64,000 nt of DNA from Arabidopsis thaliana (GCF_000001735.4 NC_003070.9:22553971-22617970), one strand, 5' to 3'. Numbered from the stretch's first letter, positions 48,171 through 59,195 are shown. Notes: generated from the letters alone by a model not told the origin. Numbers and translations: made by a program.

Positions 48171-49072
48171 TGTCAACTTAGGAATATTGTGACTTGCGAG
48201 ACAATCTTTCTAAAAGTTGTGTGCACGAGAGATAGAGAGACAGATAGAGAGGGAATAAAAGTTGACTTTTACCTCATTGAAGGGAGATTATATTTTCTGA
48301 AGTTTATTAGCTGGTTCTAATGCCTAATTCTATGACCTGTTCCTGATTTTGTATTCTTGAAATGGCCTAAAATTTTGTGTGTTGTCATTTTTTTTTCTCG
48401 CACTGAAATGTTCGTTGATTGGATACAATGTTCATAATGACTCCACCAGTTACACACTAACCCTATTTGTATATGATTCTATGTCACTATTGGAAAATTT
48501 CCATAATTGTTATTATTGTTTAATCAGAATTTTATAAGCTGGGATCTTTAGAGCCCATTTTTTTTTTGTGTCCATCTCATCTACATCTCATTGGGGTCCA
48601 TCATCACTGAGATGTAGGAATTCTACGAATGCAATTAGGTGAATCACTTATCAGTAACCTTGAAAATGTATTATTACATTATAGATAATGTTAAGAAAGT
48701 TAAATTAATTGGTCAATTTACTAGAATTTAACCCACATTAGTTTACCTTTTCCTAAAATAAAATAAAATTTCATAAGAGATACACAACTTTACATAGATC
48801 TCAAATATATTGTTATTATACTCGTTGTTAGGGATATAAAATAAAATAAAAATAAAAAATGGTAAATAAAATAAATGAAGTTCATCGTGTGTTATCCCAT
48901 GTCGAAATTAGCATATTAGTACCACGACAATTGCAAAATCTTTGGGCATTATGTTAAATAGACTCATGTTTGCAAGAAAATTGAAAATGGGCCTTGAATT
49001 GATTATTGGGCTTTCATTTGTTATTAGAGTAGCTTTCATTCAACGAGTATCGTGATTGTAAGTATTATTTTT
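48171..49072. other. Divergent intergenic region, LHT promoter side
   Basis: AT-rich DNA between the LHT leader and the U12 upstream element. A GA-rich stretch (about 48224-48250) lies in the LHT leader. No gene. Confidence 0.5.
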
Positions 49073-49083
49073 GTCCCACATCG
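49073..49083 (+). promoter_or_regulatory. Upstream sequence element (USE) of U12 snRNA
   Basis: GTCCCACATCG matches the plant snRNA USE (RTCCCACATCG) exactly. It lies about 34 bp from the TATA element, the spacing of Pol II-type plant snRNA genes. Confidence 0.93.
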
Positions 49084-49115
49084 GAACTATAACTCGTTGG
49101 AGACCTATCGAGACT

Positions 49116-49122
49116 ACTATAA
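49116..49122 (+). promoter_or_regulatory. TATA-like element of U12 snRNA
   Basis: ACTATAA about 30 bp before the U12 start; together with the USE spacing it predicts Pol II transcription. Confidence 0.75.
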
Positions 49123-49150
49123 GAAAGTGATAGACAGCATCTGGAATACT

Positions 49151-49325
49151 TGCCTTAAACTAATGAGTAAGGAAAACAAAGCGTCCGGTGAGAACCGGTC
49201 GCGGCGCTAATCGTAAAACACAAAATTGGCGCAATAATTTATGGAGGGGTTATAGGCTGGCCGATGTGTTGACGCTGCTTACTTTTGCAGAACTCACCTC
49301 GTGCGGGCCTCCCTACACCCATCCC
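49151..49325 (+). ncRNA. U12: U12 spliceosomal snRNA
   Basis: It starts TGCCTTAAACTAATGAGTAA, almost identical to the 5' end of human U12. GAGTAAGGAAAA contains the segment that pairs with the U12-type branch site (UUCCUUAAC). A hairpin follows (GTCCGGTGAGAACCGG), then an Sm-type site AATTTATGG near 49235, and the late block CTTACTTTTGCAGAACTC that parallels the vertebrate 3' stem. The RNA is part of the U11/U12 minor spliceosome. The 3' end is approximate; a plant 3'-box-like CAAAAAAGTAAAT is at 49363-49375. I recall AT1G61275 as the Arabidopsis U12 locus. Confidence 0.94.
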
Positions 49326-49615
49326 CCAATCATCCCTAGTTCCCAAAACTTTCTGATTATTGCAAAAAAGTAAATGAATTTTCGAAGATTTTGAGGCCAT
49401 TAGTGGGATTTAGGGTTTCATAATCGCATTTTGGGATTAAGCAATCTGTGATTTGAGATTTCGATTGCATCTTTCCTGATTTATTGAAAGATTCGCTTAT
49501 TGTGAGGTTTCGAGTGTTAGCAAGTCTCGTCCTTCAAATTGGTCTTTTCTTAAGAAAAAACACATCGCTTATCTTCGTCAATTTCTCAACGATTTTGCAA
49601 TATAGTCCGAGAAGA

Positions 49616-50111
49616 ATGTTAAGCTTGAATCAAGAAGTACACGGACCAAAAACTTCCGAGGTTTATGGTTTTGTAGGATCTATTTCGATTGTTGTTGCCA
49701 CTGTGATCTTCTTAATTTGGGGATATGTACCAGATAAGTTCTTAGAGTCCATAGGCATTTATTACTACCCGAGCAAGTACTGGGCCATGGCGATGCCGAT
49801 GTATTCGATGGTGACTCTGTTAGTAGCTTTGGTGTTTTACATTGGTCTCAACTTCATGTCTACTTCAAAACCAACCTCTCTCAATACTTTGTTTGGTGAG
49901 TTACTGATTCTCATTTCAGTTTTGTTAGACTTTCGGAGTTTGATTGAGTTGTTTGGTTATGTTGCTTGTTGTGACAGATGACTACAGTAGAGAAGATGTG
50001 AATTTTCTTCCTTTGATGAAGAATGGGGAAGACAGGCCAATAGATCCAATCTCTGACATTGATATTACAAGAATCAACGATCTTATGTTCGATTCACATC
50101 TTGCCAAGTGA
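49616..50111 (+). CDS. AT1G61280: PIG-P domain protein, GPI-GlcNAc transferase subunit
   Basis: Two exons: 49616-49895 and 49978-50111, with an 82-bp GT-AG intron; the join reads NTLFDDYSRED. The start MLSLNQEVHGPKTSEVYGFV is preferred over an upstream in-frame ATG (49484), because PIG-P proteins begin shortly before the first membrane pass. Two membrane segments: VGSISIVVATVIFLIWGYVP and MYSMVTLLVALVFYIGLNF, with YYPSKYWAMAMP between. The C-terminus carries the plant-typical DPISDIDITRINDLMF. PIG-P is a small ER subunit of the complex that adds GlcNAc to phosphatidylinositol, the first step of GPI-anchor synthesis. It starts about 290 bp after U12. Confidence 0.92.
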
Positions 50112-51217
50112 TGGCCTTTGTTCGAATTTCGCTTAGGTAAGTAACAGGAACAAATGAATGTTCTTCAAATTCAAAGGAAAAACTGGATCATTTGGTGTTA
50201 CAAAGTTGAAGATATGATGGTTGTTTCTGTGTGTATATGTCTCTATTTTTACATCTAGAGTGTTGTTGTGAAGCGTAGATAGATATGTGTGTGAGTGATA
50301 CAGGCTTTAGAATCTTGTGGAGAGATATTGGTTTTGGTGTTTACATGAAAAAACATTTTTGCTGCTTTTGAGTAGTAAACCAGGCTTTGGTTCAGACCTT
50401 CTGAGAGAGAATGTGATTTTGAGTATTATTTAGAATATGTTACTTGAGCTAAAGCACAAGAAGAGAGCTATTGGAGTTTTTGTAAGCGATCTAGTAATTC
50501 CATTTTTCTATTTCCTTCTTAGAGTGCTTTGCTTATATAAATAGGGATGAGAACTAGTTTCTGAGACTTGTTTAATAGAAGAGAGCTTTTGGAGGTCTTC
50601 ATCGGGTTAGGCCGAAAGGAGATAACTTAGTTCTTCTGGTTCAGTTTTAACAAAGAGAGGTTTTAGCTTTTAAGAATGACTTAAACTTTGCATCATATAT
50701 GAACTTTGGGAACTTGTGTTGGATTGAGCTGAGTATTTCGCGTAATATTTCTACACTGACTTGTCTCTGTTGGTTTCAGTTCACAGGGCATCATACCAAC
50801 AACCTCGATAAAGCGAAGCGATTCAGGTTAATGTTTCTACTATATAGGGTTTTGGGTTGTAATCATAGTCCAAGTAAAATTGTCTTGTTTTGTTTATTTC
50901 ACAAACTATTCTTAGCACATTTGCTAATTTGGTTAACAAAAGATTTGTCATCGGCTAATTTGGGGTGATTCCCAAAACTGGTAGTCTCTCTTCTCCAAAC
51001 AAAAACAAAACAAACTTTTCTAACAAAACTAGTTGCGAACCTCTTCCAAAAAAGACAAAAAAATTCTTCCCATCTTCTTCCTCCTAACAGGCAGAGGATG
51101 ATGATGATGATCTTCATCAAGATTCTCTTGAACCCAAAATAATCTTCGGAAAGAACTTGTTTCTGTATATAATTGCATACACTTGGTGAATCTTTTTAAA
51201 AGCAAAAAGGAAAAAAA
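50112..51217 (+). other. PIG-P 3' UTR and SYP124 promoter/leader
   Basis: No coding gene supported. The 3' UTR may contain an intron (GT near 50139). The SYP124 leader has an acceptor-like CTCCTAACAG at about 51081-51090, followed by a short upstream frame. Confidence 0.45.
51098..51142 (+). promoter_or_regulatory. Upstream ORF in the SYP124 leader
   Basis: A 14-codon frame MMMMIFIKILLNPK followed by TAA, 75 bases ahead of the SYP124 ATG. Four consecutive ATG codons make initiation there likely if this part is in the mRNA. Confidence 0.45.
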
Positions 51218-52246
51218 ATGAATGATTTATTCTCTAGTTCGTTCAAGAAGTACACGGACCTGAAGCAACAGGCCCAAATGGATGATATTGAGTCAGGTAA
51301 AGAGACGATGAACCTCGATAAGTTCTTTGAGGATGTCGAAAATGTCAAAGATAACATGAAAGGCGTAGAGACTCTTTACAAGAGTCTTCAGGATTCTAAC
51401 GAAGAGTGCAAAACTGTACACAATGCCAAGAAGGTGAAGGAACTCCGAGCAAAGATGGATGGAGATGTCGCTCAGGTCCTCAAGAGAGTCAAGATGATCA
51501 AACAAAAGCTTGAGGCGCTTGAAAAAGCAAATGCTAATAGCCGTAATGTCTCTGGTTGTGGCCCTGGCTCTTCCACCGATAGGACCAGGACGTCTGTTGT
51601 TAGTGGACTCGGGAAAAAGCTTAAGGACTTGATGGATAGTTTTCAAGGTCTGCGTGCGCGGATGAACGCTGAGTATAAAGAAACCGTAGAGCGCAGGTGA
51701 ATACAAACTTTCTCCATTTTCCTTTCTTCTTGAAGGATACATTAGTGCTCTGTTTTTTTCTCCTTACTAAAGAAGTTTGATTTGTTGACGTAACAAAATT
51801 GGAATTGTTGCAGATATTTCACGATAACCGGAGAACAGGCAGACGAACAGACGATTGAGAACTTGATTTCGAGTGGTGAAAGCGAGAATTTTCTTCAGAA
51901 AGCAATACAAGAACAAGGGAGAGGCCAAATATTAGACACTATATCAGAGATTCAAGAGAGACACGACGCGGTCAAAGAGATAGAGAAGAATCTTATAGAG
52001 CTTCACCAAGTGTTCTTAGACATGGCGGCTCTGGTGGAATCACAAGGTCAGCAACTAAATGACATAGAAAGCCACGTCTCGAAGGCGAGCTCGTTCGTGA
52101 GAAGAGGGACAGACCAGCTTCAAGATGCAAGAGAATACCAAAAGAGCTCGAGGAAATGGACTTGTTATGCCATTCTTCTCTTCATAGTCGTTTTCGCTTT
52201 GCTTCTCATACCAGCCTTACCTCATATCATGCTCATGTTGAAGTGA
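51218..52246 (+). CDS. SYP124: Qa-SNARE syntaxin SYP124
   Basis: Two exons: 51218-51696 and 51814-52246; the join restores [14 protein letters not shown]. Residues 1-160 give [20 protein letters not shown], then the three-helix Habc domain ([18 protein letters not shown] ... [20 protein letters not shown]). Exon 2 encodes the SNARE motif ([39 protein letters not shown]) with the zero-layer Gln in LVESQGQQL, then a C-terminal anchor ([20 protein letters not shown]). About 303 residues, normal for SYP1 syntaxins. It drives fusion of secretory vesicles at the plasma membrane; SYP124 is known as pollen-specific, working in tube growth. The assignment among SYP121-125 rests on gene order and sequence memory. 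Confidence 0.93.
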
Positions 52247-53140
52247 TTTTTTTGGGTAGAATCTTGTCTATAATTTATTTGTTCTCATCTTAATTCTCAA
52301 TGGTAAGTGTAGATTTTATTTTACTTTTTAACAGCGGTTTATTCTAAACATTTTTTATAAGTTTGAACAATAAGAAAAATAAAATCTTAATAAGAATCTT
52401 ATTTGAAAATAAGCAATTTTTGTAGTAGTGATATCTGAAGCTATTAGGAAACCTTTTTAGATAGGGTAATAAAAGTTAAAAAAAAATAAACAATAAAAAA
52501 TGGTAATTTTTAAAAATAGTCAAATAAAACACAAAAATTAAGGAAAATAGCAGAGAATTTTTTTTTTTTTTGTTGCGAAATAGTAATGGACACACTTTGT
52601 AAAAAAGGTGAAATAACAAAACCATACTTTGTGTGTTGCAAGATCAACAATAAGCACAGTTTCGTGAGATTTTGTAAAATATCGTGTAACATTTAAATTT
52701 TATATGTTATATTTAATTAAAAGACATGATGTTTTAAAAAAATGTAGTGATTTTTTTAAAGAAAAACATTGCACATAGTGGTGTGTTTGTAAGAAAAAAC
52801 ATTGTTATGGAAAAATTTAACCTGAACATAATATTTTTTTAAAGAAATCATATGTGATTTTGATAAAAAAAAAACGTGTAATACGAAAAATAACATGTGA
52901 TATTAAACTAAATAGAATGTTATTTTTTCCCAAGAATGCTCTTTATAAATTACGTGCAATATGAGAAAATAACATGATAAAAAAAATATTATGTTATCAC
53001 ATGTAATCGGAGAAAAACATGTTAAAAAGGACGTTCACGTTATTACACGTGCTCTGTTATATGTTACCGACAAGTTACTGTAGCATATGACTATTTTGTT
53101 AATTATCCTCAAAAATTTGGTTATTTTATGCATATTTTCT
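52247..53140. other. AT-rich intergenic region
   Basis: Very AT-rich. About 52680-53060 carries repeated words of the type ACATGTGATATTA / AACATGTTAAAAA / CACGTTATTACACGT, a minisatellite-like drift. No gene. Confidence 0.5.
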
Positions 53141-53530
53141 AATTAAAAAGAAATAGAAAGGGTGATATATTAGTTCAAATTATTATCTATCAAAATCTTA
53201 ATTTATCTTCTAACACCTATTGAAATCAAGTTAGTAATCAAAACTACATGTGTGGCTCTTACATACTTTCAACTCTATATGATAGAATATATGGAAAAAT
53301 GTTTATATAGCAATACATTTCTAAATAAAATATTAATTGGTAAAAAAATAGCACAACATTTGATAGATAGGTAAATGTTTTGAGCAAAAAATAATTTCCG
53401 TATATATTAATTAATTTACAGAAGTAAACGTGTTTTTTTTTCCTTCTAAAGGTAAACCAGCCTTTGATGAAAAAAAAAAGCTAAACCAGCCTTTTTCTAA
53501 AAATTAACTTCATATAAAAAAGCATCAGAC
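53141..53530 (+). repeat. Left flanking direct repeat of the right NLR block
   Basis: Blocks such as CACCTATTGAAATCAAG and ACTACATGTGT (53210-53260), and CCAGCCTTTTTCTAAAAATT (53488-53510), recur in the same orientation at 62795-63130 beyond AT1G61310 (CACCTATTTAAATCAAG, ACTACATGTGT, CCAACCTTTTTCTGAAAACT), but with block order swapped. The NLR pair is thus bracketed by direct repeats. Confidence 0.65.
53448..53494 (+). repeat. 11-bp A-tailed insert between 18-bp direct repeats, with paralogous empty site
   Basis: AAAGGTAAACCAGCCTTT (53448-53465) and AAAGCTAAACCAGCCTTT (53477-53494) flank GATGAAAAAAA. The paralogous locus at about 62793-62810 (GAACCAACCTTTTTC) has one copy only. Confidence 0.65.
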
Positions 53531-53904
53531 TCCAAATCAGTTTTGTAACATAATCCAAGTGAACAGCACAACACACTTCAAAGATATCAGAATGCAAATC
53601 AGTTTTATACAATCCAAATGAACAACACACCATAACTACAAGAAGATAGATAAAGCAATAGAAGAAGAAGAAGCGTGGATTCTGATTTTGGACAGCGAGG
53701 AATCCCATTCCTGAGTAATGGATCTTTAGACGACGTACTAGTACTACTAAAGAAGAAGAAAATGAAACAATGTTAGTAAAAATGCATTGAAATTGAGAGG
53801 CACAGTATATTCTATTGTGTGATCCATTTTGCAGAAGGACAATATCTCATGCTAACCTTGAAAGAAACATTAGCAAGAAATACAAATAACTCAAGCATAA
53901 GAGA

Positions 53905-56205
53905 TTAAGAAATGATTACCTTCTTGATTGAAAGCACGAATCGATTTTTGGTATCTTCGTCCTCCCATTCAAGCTCATTTCCCAGTCCTGGAGGATACAT
54001 ACGTATTTGAAATTCTTCAACTAGTGGGACACTTGTAGCATTTAATGGAAGCTTTCTCAGCTTTGGACAGTCTAGAACATGTATAATTAACAAACGTGGA
54101 AAGTGGAGAGGACTCCAGTAGATACTCTCCAGCTTCGGCAAATTATACAAAATCAACCTTTCTAGTTTCAGAAATGGTGTAATACTTGTAAGATTGGTTG
54201 CTTTCTCTTTGTTTATTATTTCTCCCACTTCTCTTGAATCTTCAATGTATAGGTAGACAAGATTTGGAGCAAACAATATCCAAGTCAGATCCTTTATGCT
54301 ATGGCACTTACTTAACCCCAGTCGTGAGAGGTTGGTAAAGCATGGAATTTTCGGATTGATGCGTAAATAAGACGAGGCCGTCTCGCTTTCTCTGCACTTT
54401 ATCTCCGAGAAATAACTATTTTTCACCCATAGGGAACTAAGATTCTCCATACTCGCCAGGAATGATAAATCGAATGGCTTTTGAAGAAACCCCTCAATAC
54501 CAAGAATAGAGATTAAGTTCGCCAACCTTTGATTCAAACTTAACTCCGCGGATAGAGTTATGGCTAGATGTTGTAGATTCTGCAATTTCTGCAGCTCCTT
54601 CAATACGCTAGCATCTCCATGAACTTTAGACCCTAGCAGTCTCAACAATCTTAAACTCAACAACCTTGATATCCCACTGATACTACAAAGTCGCACAGTA
54701 TAAGCCAAATTCAGAAAAGTTAGCTTTTTCAACTTTTTAAGACCAACAGGCAGTTGCTTTATACTTGTATTCGACAAGTCAAGAAACTGCAACGAGACCA
54801 GCCCCGATATCTGCTCTGGAAGTTTATTGAAGTCACGATTATATGAAAGATCTAAAACAACTAGCTTTTGCATATACCGAATGAATTCACCTGATAGATT
54901 CTTCAATTGATTACTTTGAAGGAACAAAGTTGTAAGTTCAGAACACTTGGACTCGCATGTTATCTCTTCAATATGATTATCCATTAATGACATCCTTCTC
55001 ACAGCTCCCCAATCCTTGGCTTCTGGTCTTTCATGTAACCCGACTCTTGCTCGCACAACAAAATTCTCTTTCTGTTTCCCAAAATCGGATGCAATCCATA
55101 AAGCCATTTCACGAACCACGTCATGCATCACAACATGTTCTGTACCAACCTTTGTTAGCAAGTTCGCAAGGGTAAGGGTACCGAGCATCTCATAACCCTT
55201 ATTCCTCGCTCTTTTTATAACTTGGTCTTCTCCGATGAATCCTTCGCATATCCAGTAGTCTATCAACTTTTCGTTATATATCTCATCATCTTCGGGAAAC
55301 AAAGCACAATATAGGAAACACGACTTGATATGTTCATCCCCCAAGCTATCGTAGCTGTACTTGAGAATCGGAAGAATTTTGTTTCCCATATTAGAAAACT
55401 CTGCAGCGGATCTAGTCAAAACATCGATTGCATGCTCCCATTCTTGTACCATAGTTTTAGATGCCATTGTCTCACCAATGACACTGAGCGCCAATGGCAG
55501 ACCACGACATTTTTGAGCGACCTCTCTTGCCAACTCCACAATGACGGGATCACTACGTAATGTGTTGTCTCCGACCTTGTTTTTGAACAACTCCCATGCA
55601 TCCTCTGGTTCCAAACATTTGACTTGCATCGGCTTATGATCCCCCATCTCCCCACAAACTTTTTGATCTCGGGTGGTGAATGCTACTTTGCATTTATTTA
55701 CTTCACTCGGATAGGGAACACCAATGGCCTCTAAATCCACTTTCTCCCATATATCATCCAACATCAAAACAAATCTCTTGCCCTTTAAGACTCTGTGTAT
55801 ATCGGTGGCCTTATCACTTTCATTCTTGTTCTTCCACAGGTCGTCACAAAGGTGTAGTTTCTCTGCAATATCTTCTTGAAGCTTTGAAAGCTTTGCGCCT
55901 TTAGACACCACGATCCAGATCACAATGTCAAACCTACTAGACATTTTAGCGAACTTATTGTGGATTTTCTTGAAAAGGGTGGTTTTTCCAACACCACCCA
56001 TACCGTGAAGACCCATGATTCCGACTCTATCTTCCATAAGGCGATTCCATGCCTTTTCGAGCATTTCTTCTTGACCAATAGTAGGCTGAGTAGGCCTCTC
56101 CTCCACTCCAAAAGAGTTTCTGTTGATGTTCCCACATAAGAAATTAAAGATACGTACCAGGGTTTGATCATCAAAAGAAAACTGGACAGAAAAACAACAC
56201 CCCAT
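53905..56205 (-). CDS. AT1G61300: RPS5-like NB-LRR receptor lacking the coiled coil
   Basis: A 766-residue frame. It opens MGCCFSVQFSFDDQTLVRIF, with the Gly2/Cys3/Cys4 acylation motif, runs to residue 30, then joins SFGVEERPTQPTIGQEE. Compared with AT1G61310, where VEERP starts at residue 147, about 113 residues spanning the whole coiled coil are missing in frame. NB-ARC is intact: P-loop GMGGVGKTT at 68-76, LMLDDIWEKVD, CKVAFTTRD, GLPLALSVIGE, VVMHDVVREM with MHD. LRRs follow to SIKK. A terminal intron is likely (donor near 53920, acceptor near 53742); spliced or not, the protein ends within a few residues. It may be a non-signalling or helper/decoy-like NLR. No frameshift is seen, so it remains open despite the deletion. 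Confidence 0.92.
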   Translation of the reverse strand: MGCCFSVQFSFDDQTLVRIFNFLCGNINRNSFGVEERPTQPTIGQEEMLEKAWNRLMEDRVGIMGLHGMGGVGKTTLFKKIHNKFAKMSSRFDIVIWIVVSKGAKLSKLQEDIAEKLHLCDDLWKNKNESDKATDIHRVLKGKRFVLMLDDIWEKVDLEAIGVPYPSEVNKCKVAFTTRDQKVCGEMGDHKPMQVKCLEPEDAWELFKNKVGDNTLRSDPVIVELAREVAQKCRGLPLALSVIGETMASKTMVQEWEHAIDVLTRSAAEFSNMGNKILPILKYSYDSLGDEHIKSCFLYCALFPEDDEIYNEKLIDYWICEGFIGEDQVIKRARNKGYEMLGTLTLANLLTKVGTEHVVMHDVVREMALWIASDFGKQKENFVVRARVGLHERPEAKDWGAVRRMSLMDNHIEEITCESKCSELTTLFLQSNQLKNLSGEFIRYMQKLVVLDLSYNRDFNKLPEQISGLVSLQFLDLSNTSIKQLPVGLKKLKKLTFLNLAYTVRLCSISGISRLLSLRLLRLLGSKVHGDASVLKELQKLQNLQHLAITLSAELSLNQRLANLISILGIEGFLQKPFDLSFLASMENLSSLWVKNSYFSEIKCRESETASSYLRINPKIPCFTNLSRLGLSKCHSIKDLTWILFAPNLVYLYIEDSREVGEIINKEKATNLTSITPFLKLERLILYNLPKLESIYWSPLHFPRLLIIHVLDCPKLRKLPLNATSVPLVEEFQIRMYPPGLGNELEWEDEDTKNRFVLSIKKVIIS
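55983..56004 (-). promoter_or_regulatory. Candidate miR472/miR482-family site, AT1G61300
   Basis: P-loop codons with about three differences from the remembered perfect site, including one wobble. Same reasoning as at 4169. Confidence 0.4.
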
Positions 56206-57600
56206 AAATTTGATGTAAAGAGAGAAAAGTTTCAGTAAGCAACAACGAAGCTAAAGCTGAAGGTGAAGAAGTTTTTTAGATAACATCTTGTTCCAGTACG
56301 GGTGGGTTGAGATTATCAAAGAAAGATAGAAGATAATAAAAGACATTGCTGTCACTGATTTTCAGACCACCCATTTTCCATATGAAGGACTTTGATTTTT
56401 CTCCTCTTTTTTTGGTAGCTAGAGTCCATACAAATTAGTTTCTGGCAATAATATGGCATCTAAGGACTTCTCAAAATGACAACTCTTTCATTTTCGTGTA
56501 GACTGTTAGAGTAAAAATTGAATAATTCTTTCTTTCATGTTTGGAAATTAGTATCTTTCATGTTTGGTAGAACTATTTAAGTCCTTTGTCGCTCTGATAT
56601 CAAGTCTTTTAACTAAATAAATTGTATATAGAATTGAACTCTAGAAAAGAAATTATGTATAAATATGTAGTTTGAAAAGGATTAATTCAATCCGTTTTAA
56701 CTTTTAAGTAATACGATACGGAAATGATGAAAAACATAATCCAAGTGAACAACACACTGGAGAAAGAAAAAAATGCAAAAGAAAAGTAATGAAAAAAATC
56801 CAAATTACAAGAAGAAAGGGAGAACAACATAAGAAGAAGCCATGGACTCTGCTTTTAGCTAGTGAACAACTTATGACTAACCCACATCACTAAAGAAGAA
56901 GAAGAAGCAAAATAAGAAAAAAAAACACTTGACAATTGTGGAACTGAATGAAATTGAGAAATATCCCTAACACCCCATCTACCTAATTACTTATCAATAT
57001 CTAAAGAAGCTGAACTTATTCTTAGGAAAAGAAAAGATTATTATTTTTTGTGAGATTTGATCATTAAAACTTAAAAGAGTAGAATACGCATCTTTCTTTA
57101 AATTTTGAAAAATTAATGACACATAATCTGAACATCTAATCTGCAGGCAAACAGAAGCCAAGCCAGATCATTTATGCACTCACGTATAAACACGTCTGAG
57201 AGACGACTGGTAAAGCATGGAATTGTCGGATTGTTTAAATTAGACTAGTCCATTTAGCTTTCCTGCAATCTATACATCTCCTAGACATGACTACTTTCGA
57301 CATAGAGATGATGAAGATTCTCCATACTAGCCAGTGATGATGTATTGAATAGCTTTTCTTGAAAAGCATGAATATGCAGCGAAGTGATGCAGTTCACCAA
57401 CCTTTGACCGCCGAAATGTTGATCCAAACCTAACTATGTAGGTATCGTCATGGTTAGAACTAGTAGATGATGCTCCAAAGGACCAAGGTCTGCAGCTCCT
57501 TCACTAAGCTTCAGAAGTAGTGTCTTTAGTGATTCTGGATCAGAGAAAGAAGATGGAAGAAGATTTTACAGACTTTGTTTGTTGAAGACAAAGATGTGAA
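56206..57600 (-). pseudogene. AT1G61300 promoter and decayed NLR remnant (inverted copy)
   Basis: 56206-56640 is upstream DNA matching 3226-3631 in reverse. 56690-57530 is the counterpart of the plus-strand remnant at 2215-3225: 3' module at about 56690-56900, then LRR fragments on minus at about 57120-57530 (CTGCAGACCTTGGTCC, CATCATCTCTATGTCGAAAG-type). Broken in the same general way as its partner. Confidence 0.7.
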
Positions 57601-57699
57601 TGATTTAGAAAATGAACACCAAGATTTATATTGAGGAAACCAGGTGCAAATAATTGGGGGGTTTTAAGATGCCTAATGAAAAAATTGATGACTCAATGA

Positions 57700-57915
57700 A
57701 GAATTTGATGACTCAAGGGACTAGTGAAGAAAACGAAACCTTCATTTTGAGTTATTGTTTAATTGGAACCCTCATGAATCTTTTGCATATCCAATAGCTT
57801 TATAGTGTGGAATGAAGCTAGAGAAGATGAGAAGTTGAACATACAGTGGTATGGATGTCAAGGATTTGTTCATCTGAAAACAGAATGTTCTACCGTCAAA
57901 AGAATAGATTGACAT
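57700..57915 (+). mobile_element. Possible retroelement gag zinc-knuckle remnant (right copy)
   Basis: Inverted duplicate of the fragment at 1806-2060, with the same knuckle-like run (YGCQGFVHLKTEC). Too short and broken to place in a family with confidence. Confidence 0.35.
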
Positions 57916-59195
57916 TTGTGTTGGAATCAAACTATGATTATTATCTAAATTCGAATTGAGGAACCAGAGATTGAGACTAGATGGGAAAGTGAAGAAGATT
58001 GACAAGAGAAGACGTAAGAAGAAGAAGCGTCCAAGATTGAGGGAGAAGAAGAAGACTTCGGTTTAAGTATAAATGGTCTTTTGGGCCACAAATGTACATA
58101 AGACCCAACTAGTAAATGAGTTTAGAGGTTTGCATAAAACCATAGGTTATATGGTTAAGTTTAGTGTATATATATGATGTATGGTGGATAATGAAAAATT
58201 AACAAAGTTATCAAGAAGAAAAAGTGTCTTAAGCGGCTAAACCTAGAAACATCGAACAATTTGAGCTTGTCAAGAATGATTTAAAACATGTGGTTGATGA
58301 TGTTCCAGCAAGAACTGCACTTGAATTCAAAACTGCTTATTTTGTGGAGGAACATATAAAAGCTCATTGTTACAAATTTGAGAGGAGAGGAAATTCTTTT
58401 TTTCCCCAATTTTTGGTACATGGAAACATTGGAAGAAAACAAAGCTTTATGATGTGTTTGACTTGGGACATGTTATTAAGACCCTCTCTTTGTATCAGAA
58501 TTTATTAAGATTATAACTTTATGAAATTTCATGTCTGTTAAAGGTTTTGTTAAGACAGTTTACAAGAAAATAAACGTTTCAGTTTTCAGAGACTTTTACA
58601 GAGGATTGTGGTGAATGTTTTTGATCATGCAATGCAATCTACGTTTTACGGTAAGAGTCAATTTCTATTAATAACCTTTTCATCCTTTTGAATGTTGGAA
58701 AAGAGCTTAAAATTGGTTTCGGATGGTTTTGTGGTGGCTCTGTAGAGATTCCTAGATCTCTTTTCTGAGGGGAAGCATATTCAAATCCTTGATTTGATGC
58801 TTAAGGGATAGCGGAGAAAACGAACTGAGTCTTAAATCTAGTTAGAGATCATAAACAGAGGGAATCTATAGGAGGAGAACGTAAAGGGAAGTTAAAAAAA
58901 AGAAGGATTAAGAAATAACCATAACATGCAACAAGATTAAGAAAGCCACTACACTAGAGATAGCTTAGGACTTATCTGTCACTTAATCGAACAACACAAA
59001 CATACTGGAAACAACAGATAGAAGAAGGACACTGAAAGATGAAAGAGAAACCAACAAATGGATTTTACCTAAACGGATAAACTGTTGATTGTGTAAAAAT
59101 GTAGTCTGAACAGGATGCAAAACTTTTTAGGGAATACAAAAGGAAAATGAAAAACATAATCCAAGTGAACAACACAACACATTCCAGAATGCAAA
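57916..59195. repeat. Spacer between the two right-hand NLR units
   Basis: Matches 1140-1800 in reverse and the 3' module of AT1G61310. The region 58130-58520 has no counterpart in the left spacer; a 72-codon plus frame there (58290-58508) is unrecognised. Confidence 0.55.

Noticed and set aside
49188-49373. 61-codon frame within the U12 locus
   Set aside because: Overlaps the U12 snRNA; no coding features.
49484-49615. Longer N-terminus for the PIG-P protein
   Set aside because: In frame, but PIG-P proteins begin just before the first membrane pass; MLSLNQEV at 49616 fits better.
52680-53060. Repeated ACATGTGATATTA-type words, possible array
   Set aside because: Irregular spacing and AT-rich; no CRISPR-like or satellite unit, and a plant nuclear genome.
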